A stretch of DNA of 7,718 nucleotides, taken from the NCBI GenBank assembly GCA_004552115.1, contig SFPH01000064.1, positions 1-7,718 on the forward strand. The letters run 5' to 3'. The notes under the pieces are model-generated. The model saw only the letters and a program-made list of their open reading frames with translations, was not told the origin of the DNA and did not search any database. Shown piece after piece: positions 1 to 5,700 of this stretch. A program made the translations under genes and the position numbers. This DNA is from Bacteroidales bacterium. GTDB taxonomy: Bacteria; Bacteroidota; Bacteroidia; Bacteroidales; UBA932. Position 1 is the first letter of the stretch, and the number at the start of each line of letters is the position of its first letter.

Positions 1-252
1 CAGCGGCTCTCCCAATGCCGTTGACAGTTCTGCAATAGAGCGGAGAGTCAAATTCGGGAATCCGGTCGTCCACCTTGAGACGACCGCTTCGCTTTTGCCC
101 AGTTTTCTAGCCAAGTCACGTTGACTCATATTCTTTTCTTTAAGAATAGAGTCTATGCGAGCGATAATGTCAGCGGACAATTGAATTTCAGTCCGTATCT
201 CCGGCGATACAGACGAAAGCTTTGCATTGAACCAATCTTGTTTGTTTCTCAT
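1..252 (-). CDS. XRE-family (HigA-type) antitoxin, 3' end beyond the window
   Basis: The frame starts at ATG 252-250 and stays open for 84 codons to the window edge, so the C-terminus is missing. The first 30 residues (MRNKQDWFNAKL...) form a helical lead-in. A helix-turn-helix follows at about residues 39-65: 'MSQRDLARKLGKSEAVVSRW' is a classic XRE/Cro-type HTH, with 'SQRDLARKLG' as the first helix and 'SEAVVSRW' as the recognition helix. Such proteins bind palindromic operators and, in HigBA-type modules, neutralise a RelE-fold toxin encoded just upstream. That order is what is seen here. Its start overlaps the ancestral stop of the toxin gene (ATGA, 252-249), so it was probably translationally coupled. 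The HTH is clear; the antitoxin role is inferred from the neighbour. No separate promoter is evident, and it is probably transcribed from the one at 641-672. Confidence 0.85.
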   Translation of the reverse strand, partial: MRNKQDWFNAKLSSVSPEIRTEIQLSADIIARIDSILKEKNMSQRDLARKLGKSEAVVSRWTTGFPNLTLRSIAELSTALGEPL

Positions 253-615
253 ATCTCAAAAACAACATCATCGATGCCATTGAGTTCTCTCTCCTCAATT
301 CCCCAGAATGACTATCTGTTCCGATATGCGCAGGCAGTACAAACGCAATTTTCCTCCTTCTATTGGAATCGCAGCCACACTATCCTTAATTTTCCCTTCG
401 GGACGGAAAAAGCGTTCCAAAGCTCCGAGATTCAGGATTGCCTGCAATGCGGCTATTATCCGTTGATAGTCACGGTTATATTTGGCATTTTGTTCAAATT
501 CTTCTACGAATTTTTCGAATTCAGTAGTTCCGTCTTTCTCGAAACTAATTGAATATAGAGCCGTCTTCTCTGACTCACTAATCTTTTCAACCGTCGTTTT
601 CTTCTTCACGTTCAT
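249..615 (-). pseudogene. RelE/HigB-like toxin gene, frame-disrupted near its 3' end
   Basis: The reading frame 615-295 encodes 106 aa beginning MNVKKKTTVEK. Residues about 60-106 contain 'ALERFFRPEGKIKDSVAAIP', then a 'GKLRLYCLRISEQIVILGN' segment. This resembles the core strands of RelE/HigB-fold mRNA interferases, where a basic loop precedes a 'R(L/V)xYxxxxxxIVLLxG' strand. The frame then stops at TGA 297-295. In the next frame, 302-249 reads GIEERELNGIDDVVFEI and ends in a TGA that overlaps the antitoxin ATG as ATGA. That is the normal geometry of a coupled toxin-antitoxin pair. I infer that the ancestral protein continued into this tail. A frame-changing deletion, possibly also removing internal codons that usually follow 'ILGNGG' in relatives, now truncates it. 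A programmed frameshift or sequencing error is an alternative. The family assignment rests on motif resemblance only. The gene probably no longer makes a full toxin. Confidence 0.6.
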
Positions 616-640
616 AATCCCACGTCATATAACTCTGCTG

Positions 641-672
641 CAAATATACTAACAGTTTAGCATATATGCTAA
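641..672 (-). promoter_or_regulatory. Bacteroides-type promoter of the toxin-antitoxin pair
   Basis: Reading the minus strand, TATATTTG at 648-641 matches the Bacteroidales -7 element TAnnTTTG. A TTAG at 672-669, 20 bp further upstream, is a weak match to the -33 TTTG element. The start codon of the toxin frame (615) lies 26 bp downstream. The -33 element and part of the spacer lie inside the palindrome at 657-672. Confidence 0.55.
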
Positions 673-690
673 TTTTTCTAGCACATTAGC
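657..690. promoter_or_regulatory. Probable antitoxin operator: 16-bp perfect palindrome plus extra half-sites
   Basis: TTAGCATATATGCTAA (657-672) is a perfect palindrome. Further TAGC/GCTA half-sites follow at once: GCTAAT at 668-673 is mirrored by ATTAGC at 685-690, with another TAGC at 679-682. The palindrome covers the -33 region of the toxin-antitoxin promoter. HigA- and XRE-type antitoxins are known to repress their own promoters through such sites, so the XRE protein encoded at 252-1 is the likely binder (inference). Confidence 0.6.
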
Positions 691-736
691 AAGTCCTTCA
701 AATGTAGCAAATTTCAGGACAAACCCATACCGACCT

Positions 737-832
737 ATGAATAATATTCATATATTTACGAAAGTTAAGCGCCAATCGTTTTACGAATTAGCCAAGGCAA
801 TCGAGGAGAGTTTGGAAAATTGGAATAAGTAG
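737..832 (+). CDS. Doubtful small ORF, 31 aa, unrecognised
   Basis: ATG 737-739 to TAG 830-832 reads MNNIHIFTKVKRQSFYELAK and continues AIEESLENWNK. The composition looks protein-like: amphipathic, with a plausible helix from residue 14 on. It is divergent from the toxin-antitoxin pair. I do not recognise the family, and I see neither a clear TAnnTTTG promoter nor a strong ribosome-binding site. The start codon lies inside a 7-bp inverted repeat (TATGAAT/ATTCATA, 736-752). It may be a real micropeptide, the remnant of a longer gene, or chance. Confidence 0.2.
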   Translation: MNNIHIFTKVKRQSFYELAKAIEESLENWNK

Positions 833-867
833 GGGCTCACTTTCCTTCGGGCCTTTGAAAAGCCAAT

Positions 868-891
868 CGCGTTTTTACTCTTTTGAACGCG
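868..891. repeat. Inverted repeat CGCGTT / AACGCG with 12-nt loop
   Basis: A perfect 6-bp stem (868-873 pairs with 886-891) encloses a T-rich loop on the plus strand. It could be the base of a hairpin, but there is no adjacent T-run on either strand to make it a convincing intrinsic terminator. Confidence 0.4.
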
Positions 892-948
892 CGTGCAGAA
901 TTGTGCGATTTAGGGAGAGCAGAGGGAGCTTGCTCACTATGCCGACCG

Positions 949-980
949 TTAGCACAAAGAAGCTCACGAAGTGAGGCTAA
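949..980. repeat. Nested hairpin TTAGC...CTCAC-GAA-GTGAG-GCTAA
   Basis: An inner 5-bp stem (963-967 with 971-975) closed by a GAA triloop sits inside a contiguous outer 5-bp stem (949-953 with 976-980). A 9-nt one-sided bulge (954-962) separates the two on the 5' side. Perfect pairing of ten positions in 32 bases is more than expected by chance. The function is unknown. Confidence 0.45.
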
Positions 981-1178
981 TTGGAGAATTTGGATAACAC
1001 AGGATATGGGAAAAGGACGAAAAGCATTATCGGATAAATAGAAGCGGCTTCGGGGTACGGACCAGCCTTGCCGCCAGACAAGATCGGAACAAAAAACACT
1101 CCAGCCGCTCGAAGAAGTGCTTGGCAATGGACAAAGGCCGAATTAAGGTGGTGCCTGGAGGAAGTGATGATTTGGTAG

Positions 1179-2270
1179 TCATTCTGTCACAAGAGAGTAA
1201 TTTGTGCTTCGCCCACCTTCGTCATTTTTGCGGAGGATACCTTTTTCAACAAGGTCTTTAATATCGTTCAGCGCCGTATCTGTCGAGCATTTTCCAATCT
1301 TGGCCCACTTGCCGGAAGTGAGTTTTCCGAAGAAGCCGTCGAACTGCATATTGATGATCTTGCGCTGGCGCCCATTCACTGCCAGGTCGCGGTGATTCTC
1401 CCAAAAGCGGGCCTTGGCAAGAACAGACGCAAGCGTCTCTTCCGTGGAGGATAGGGCCCGGTCGAAGCAGTCCAGGAACCAGAGGAGCCAGGCGGTGATG
1501 TCGCCGTCGCCCTTCTGAGTTTTCTCCAGCACATCGTAGTACTCCTTCTGCAGAATCTTCATCTCGTTGGACATACTGTAGAAGCGTTTGGCTGAGTGTT
1601 CACTGCGAGCGAGAAGCATATCCGTGATGGCGCGTGTGATACGGCCATTGCCATCGTCGAAGGGGTGGATGGAGACGAACCAGAGGTGGGCGATGCCGGC
1701 TTTGAGGACGGGGTCTATGCCATTATCAGTATTTACCCAGTCGATAAAGCGGTGCATCTCTTCGGGTATGCGCTCCGGCTTGGGGGCCTCGTAGTGGACT
1801 TTCTCGTGCCCCATCGGCCCAGAAACTACCTGCATTTCTCCGGTGCGGTATTTGGCAACTTCTATGACGTAGAAGCCGCTGCGACCCGTTGGAAACAGGA
1901 CATTGTGCCAGCCGAAGAGGCGGTCGTCGGAAAGGGGCTGGTTGTAGTGCTGCGTGGCGTCCAGGAGCATCTCTACGATACCTTCAACGTAGCGTGATGC
2001 AGGCACCAGACCAGCCGTATTGATGCCGAGGCGGCGGGCGATGGAGGAGCGGACTTCCGTGAGGTTGAGGACTTCGCCTTCTATCTCGCAGGAACGTACG
2101 AGTTCCAGGGACATGGTGGTGAGCATAGCTTCGTCCTGGAAGTCGAAGCCGAGGGACAGCATTCGGCCCAGGATAAGGCCTTGTTTTGCCCTTACTGGGC
2201 CGAGTTTGTTCATCACGGCCTCTTTGTCATAGCTGAATTTCCACCAGTTATTTCTTTGATGCAGGTACAT
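1179..2270 (-). CDS. Fic-domain protein (probable AMP transferase) with N-terminal inhibitory motif and C-terminal winged helix
   Basis: The protein is 363 aa, starting MYLHQRNNWWKFSYDKEAV, which matches the N-terminal domain (DUF4172-type) often found before Fic domains. The catalytic motif HPFDDGNGRITR at residues 202-213 is a perfect HxFx(D/E)GNGRxxR: His202 is the base, and the Asp and loop residues bind Mg-nucleotide phosphates. SCEIEG at residues 60-65 fits the inhibitory-helix motif (S/T)xxxE(G/N), so activity is probably self-restrained (class II, N-terminal inhibitor). Residues about 144-163 should form the flap that docks the target. Residues about 316-358 look like a winged helix, suggesting DNA binding. 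Fic enzymes usually transfer AMP to hydroxyl side chains of proteins; the target here is unknown. An in-frame upstream extension to 2435 is rejected: the promoter at 2291-2321 and the family N-terminus both point to ATG 2270-2268. The gene is complete and flanked by an integrase remnant upstream. Confidence 0.9.
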   Translation of the reverse strand: MYLHQRNNWWKFSYDKEAVMNKLGPVRAKQGLILGRMLSLGFDFQDEAMLTTMSLELVRSCEIEGEVLNLTEVRSSIARRLGINTAGLVPASRYVEGIVEMLLDATQHYNQPLSDDRLFGWHNVLFPTGRSGFYVIEVAKYRTGEMQVVSGPMGHEKVHYEAPKPERIPEEMHRFIDWVNTDNGIDPVLKAGIAHLWFVSIHPFDDGNGRITRAITDMLLARSEHSAKRFYSMSNEMKILQKEYYDVLEKTQKGDGDITAWLLWFLDCFDRALSSTEETLASVLAKARFWENHRDLAVNGRQRKIINMQFDGFFGKLTSGKWAKIGKCSTDTALNDIKDLVEKGILRKNDEGGRSTNYSLVTE

Positions 2271-2290
2271 ATCATTTCTTTGTCTCGGTG

Positions 2291-2321
2291 CAAATCTACT
2301 GTTTATTCGGCGAAAAAACAA
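2291..2321 (-). promoter_or_regulatory. Promoter of the Fic gene
   Basis: On the minus strand TTG (2321-2319) is followed after exactly 20 bp by TAGATTTG (2298-2291), matching the Bacteroides -33 TTG and -7 TAnnTTTG elements at their usual spacing. The -7 element ends 20 bp before the ATG at 2270, giving a short leader. This placement decides the start codon of the Fic gene. No strong Shine-Dalgarno site is present, only an AAAGAAAT A-rich stretch just before the ATG, which is usual in this phylum. Confidence 0.7.
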
Positions 2322-2350
2322 GTTATTCACCGATAAAAGCTCGGCGAATA
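2304..2350. promoter_or_regulatory. Three copies of a 10-bp motif over the Fic promoter (candidate operator)
   Basis: Plus-strand tattcggcga (2304-2313) and tattcaccga (2324-2333) are direct repeats starting 20 bp apart, about two helical turns. An inverted copy, tcggcgaata, lies at 2341-2350. The second and third copies form an inverted repeat with a 7-bp gap and one mismatch. The consensus is TATTCnnCGA. The first copy lies in the spacer between -7 and -33, and the second overlaps the upstream edge of the -33 element. Binding there would be expected to repress the gene. The winged-helix tail of the Fic protein is a candidate binder (inference). Confidence 0.5.
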
Positions 2351-2367
2351 TCGGCTTTAATCCCCGA

Positions 2368-2655
2368 TTATTTCTTCTTGAAAGCCTCTCCCATCTTCTT
2401 GATGGCGTCCTTCTTGGCGGATTCGGTGATGTCAATGTAGGGCTTCATGGATTTGTAGTCGCAGTGGCCGGTGAATTTCATCACGACATCCGGCGGTATT
2501 CCGTTTGAGAGGGCGAAGCAGATGAAGGTCTTGCGGCCAGCGTGGGTGCCAATGAGTTCGTATTTGGGTTTGACTTCGTCGTGACGGACGTTGTTTTTGT
2601 AGTATGTGATGGTGCGGGGCGTGTTGAAGCCGCAGATTTCGCAGAGGTCTTTGTT
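2368..2655 (-). pseudogene. C-terminal remnant of a tyrosine recombinase (integrase)
   Basis: A 95-codon open stretch begins just after an in-frame TGA (2658-2656) and ends at TAA (2370-2368). It starts NKDLCEICGFNTPRTITYYK. It contains THAGRKTF with the catalytic HxxR pair (His38, Arg41 of the fragment), FTGHCDYKSMKPYIDI with the second catalytic His64, and Tyr73 as the nucleophile, then a Lys-rich tail ending FKKK. These are the C-terminal hallmarks of the phage-integrase family, and the sequence style is that of Bacteroides mobile-element integrases. Full-length relatives are around 400 aa, so the arm-binding and core-binding domains and the first catalytic Arg are gone. There is no in-frame ATG near the fragment's start. 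The homology begins abruptly at about 2655, marking a deletion or insertion junction. It probably once mobilised the neighbouring Fic and toxin-antitoxin segment (inference). Confidence 0.85.
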
Positions 2656-2726
2656 TCACAGTTCCAATTATCATGAGAGCCGGAAAGAAAGCACCGAAGG
2701 ACAGGCATTGCCCATATATACGGAAA

Positions 2727-2758
2727 GAGGGCGGCTGAACCAATTGTCAGCCGCCCTC
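2727..2758 (-). terminator. Intrinsic terminator-like hairpin closing the GH43 operon
   Basis: GAGGGCGGCTGA (2727-2738) pairs perfectly with TCAGCCGCCCTC (2747-2758), a 12-bp GC-rich stem with an 8-nt loop. It lies 32 bp past the stop codon of the GH43 gene. On the minus strand the stem is followed by only CTTTCC-like sequence (three Ts). It is therefore a strong hairpin with a weak U-tract. It would separate the carbohydrate operon from the integrase remnant. Confidence 0.7.
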
Positions 2759-2790
2759 ACCCATACAAATAAACGCAATCCTAAGAAAGC

Positions 2791-5700
2791 TTATTTGACA
2801 ACCACCTTGATGTCATCGATTACAATGCGGGAAACGCCGCCCGTGGTGGTATTCACAATCATCAGGGCCTCACCCTTGTACAGATCCACATCTACACTCG
2901 CGGACACTCCGGTGAAATCAGAAGTGAAGTTGCTGTTCGTGGCCGCTGCGCCCTCAAGATATGGAGGATCCAGCTTGATAGTCTTAACAACCTTGTAGGT
3001 CTGACCGTCATAGACGGCAGCAGGGTTGTACTGTCGGATCTCAAGATTCTGCGCATATGTAGAAGGAGAGTTGGAGACGCCTATGTAAGTGAATGACAAT
3101 GTACAAGGAGTCGTCTCATCGGCCTTGAGCTTATCGCTGCCAAGAGCCGGGGTGGAAACCCATCTCCTGTCACCGTCAAGATAAACAGCTCCCATTACAG
3201 GACGTGTACACGGCGACATATAGCATCCTGCAGCATCGCCGCCATTGGCATTGATGAGAAGGCAGCTCTGGGTTGGGGTCGGATTGGAGCTTCCGTCAAT
3301 ATACTTGGCTCCGGAGCCGAATCCCCAGGTGTCAGGCTGGTGACCTCCGATTGCGAACTCATAGGTGCAGAAATTACCTGTCCAATAGTTCGCTCCGTTT
3401 GCTACGGCAGCGGCATAGCCGTTTCGGGATGTAGTTGCAGGGGTTGTTCCGACACAGGCATTGCCGTAGTCCATCTGCACGCAGAAATCATCGAAACCTA
3501 TGTATGCAACCTCATCGGCAGCGAGCGTGTGTCTTGCAGGAGTGGTGAACTCGAGAGGCTCGGACCACTCGCAGGTTCCGGCAGGGTTGGTCATTGTCTT
3601 GTCATTGCCAGAAGCATGATACGTGATAGTGTACGTATCACGAGTGCGGACACGGAACCAGTAGGTAGTGGCCGGCTTGAGGCTTCCGAAGGTTATCCTC
3701 GTGTCATAGACCAGGTTTGAACCGTTCTTCTTTCCAAGCCAGGAAGAATTGGCAAAAGCAGTGTTCGTACCTGAGAATCCATTGTAAGGATAGCAGGTAT
3801 ATAACACATTCTGGCAGGCAGCGTCGGAATAGATTTCCATCTGATAGAGCCTCTTGTTGCCATTGATGTCGATTGCACCGAAATCAGCCTCAAGCGGATC
3901 CCACTGGAAGGTAGCCATACGGCAGCCCTGGTTCCTGCCCTTGATCTGCCATACATTCTTTGTCTTGAATGAAAGTTCAACAGAGGATTCCTGGGTATTG
4001 TCGTATGCCACAATGCGGGCAGTATGCTCGGAATTGTTCTTGAGACCGGTAATGTCAACTTCGGCGGCAGTGGTCTCTGAATAGAGACTGCCGTCAAGGT
4101 AAACCTTGTATCCAAGAGCATTGGCAACCGGATTCCACTTCAGGAGAGCATCTGAGTATGCAATCCTCCTGTAGTTGATGGCAGGGTCGGAAAGAACAGG
4201 ATTGTCATTGATCTTGACAACCTCGACCTTGATATCGTCAATCAGGGTCCTGAGCTGTTTGCTTCCGGCATTGGTGCCGCTTCCTGCCCTGTCCATTCCG
4301 ACAGCGATGCGGTCACCCTTCTTCACGGACCTTACCACTGCTGAATACTCGTGCCATCCGGCCTCGGTGGACATCTCGACAGGTGTGTTCCAGACAGTCT
4401 CCTGAACATCCACATCGTGGTTTTCAGCATTGCTTCCAGTCACTACCTTCACAAGTCCCAGACAAGGGTCGGATTCATATCTTGCAGCCTTGTAGGTCAC
4501 CTTGAGGTCATAGTACTTGCCTTCAGCGAGGCTGCCGATCTCAGGTGTAACGATGAAGCCGACATAGCTTGCAGCACCGAGTTTCACATAGCCAGGTCTT
4601 GCGCATACCAGATTGGATGAGCCCTCATTGATCTGGCCCCAACTGTCAAGGCGTGAATCCTTCACTGCCGCACCGAGGTTGCTGAAGAGCCTTGCCTCCT
4701 GGCCGTAGAGCATGAATGTCACCTTGGCGTCAGTATTGCCCTCTCCGAGTGCCTGTCCTGGATTGGATTTGAGCGTTGCACCGTCCTTGTAGCCCGGGAC
4801 ATTCACATGGCCTGCAGCCTGTCCGGCCATATCACCGAACCAGAGAAGTTCGGAAAAGTCCTCGGCAAGAAGGACATCGCCCACATTGGCACTTGAAGCC
4901 TCAGTGACAATATCGAATGTCGAGGTCGTTCCGGCAACAACATTGCTTGCCTTGATGAACTCGTCATCGGCTGCGTAGTCATCCACAAGGGCCTTGAACC
5001 AGTAGGTCTTGCCCTGCTCGAGACCGGTGAAGATGAACTTCGGAGACTTCTTGTTCCATACGGAAGAAGATGCGTCCGTAGAGAACTGGACAAGAAGATC
5101 GGTGCAGGCCTCATCCTTGTAAAGTCCGAAGGTGTAAGAGGTTGCAGCATCGACAGCGGCATCACCGCTTGGAGCCCAGGTGAAGGTCAATGTTGAAGAG
5201 GAGGCCTCGGCAAGTTCAGCCGTGAAGCTTTCCCTCTCGGCGAGAGGCTTGCGCACACCGCCAAGCACAACCGCCCTGCCGGCAGTCAGTTCGCATGGCT
5301 CATAGAACCAGCTCGTCGCTTTATTTCCATCCAGGGACTCGGTTTCAACCTTGAATCCGCCGTTCACTGTACCGGGAAGAACTGCAATCGACACGGTTCC
5401 CGGTGCGAGAGTCTCGCCCTCAGCCGGTGTGACTGTCACTGCAGATGCGCCCGCCTCAGCTACGCTTACCGCACTTTCATATACATCAATGCTGACAGTT
5501 CCGGCGAGAGGCTCCCCGTCAATGGAGGTGAGTCTGACAGCCTTCACATTGTCATAATCGAGATTGAGAACGACTGCCGCAGAATGGCTCCTGAGAGTTG
5601 CGGTCTTGAGCGCAGTCATTCCAGACGCAGGAATCGACATGGACTCTCCGGCAGGTCCTGCAAGCTGGTTTTCAGGCACTTCCATGACAGCAACGCCATC

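Larger units (their letters stand above)
833..1178. other. Gene-poor, hairpin-rich stretch between the small ORF and the Fic gene
   Basis: No convincing coding sequence is visible in these 346 bases. The 96-codon open frame on the minus strand (1127-837) has a composition unlike a folded protein and no motifs. Several inverted repeats cluster between 868 and 1051: CGCGTT/AACGCG (868-873 with 886-891), GAG-CTTG-CTC (926-935), TTAGC/GCTAA enclosing CTCAC-GAA-GTGAG (949-980), and GAAG-CGG-CTTC (1041-1051). The hexamer GCTCAC recurs at 835, 932 and 962. The density of small stems suggests a structured RNA or the end of a mobile or repeated element, but no known family is recognised. Confidence 0.4.

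Noticed and set aside
121..552. 143-codon plus-strand open frame
   Set aside because: It lies antisense across both the HTH antitoxin and the toxin frame, whose motifs are convincing on the other strand.
946..984. Possible integron attC-like site
   Set aside because: The GTTAGC...GCTAA pairing recalls an attC site, but there is no matching 7-bp core pair of the required form, no integron integrase and no cassette array.
837..1127. 96-codon minus-strand open frame
   Set aside because: It is Ser/Arg/Pro-rich with no motif, no promoter or ribosome-binding region, and it runs through the hairpin-rich stretch, so it is more likely a chance frame.
1127..1261. Small plus-strand frame starting MDKGRIKVVPGG
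   Set aside because: It overlaps the 3' end of the Fic gene antisense and has no recognised family, so it is probably chance.
2432..2743. Minus-strand open frames of 103 and 75 codons
   Set aside because: They overlap the integrase tail in other frames; the integrase frame shows catalytic motifs and these do not.
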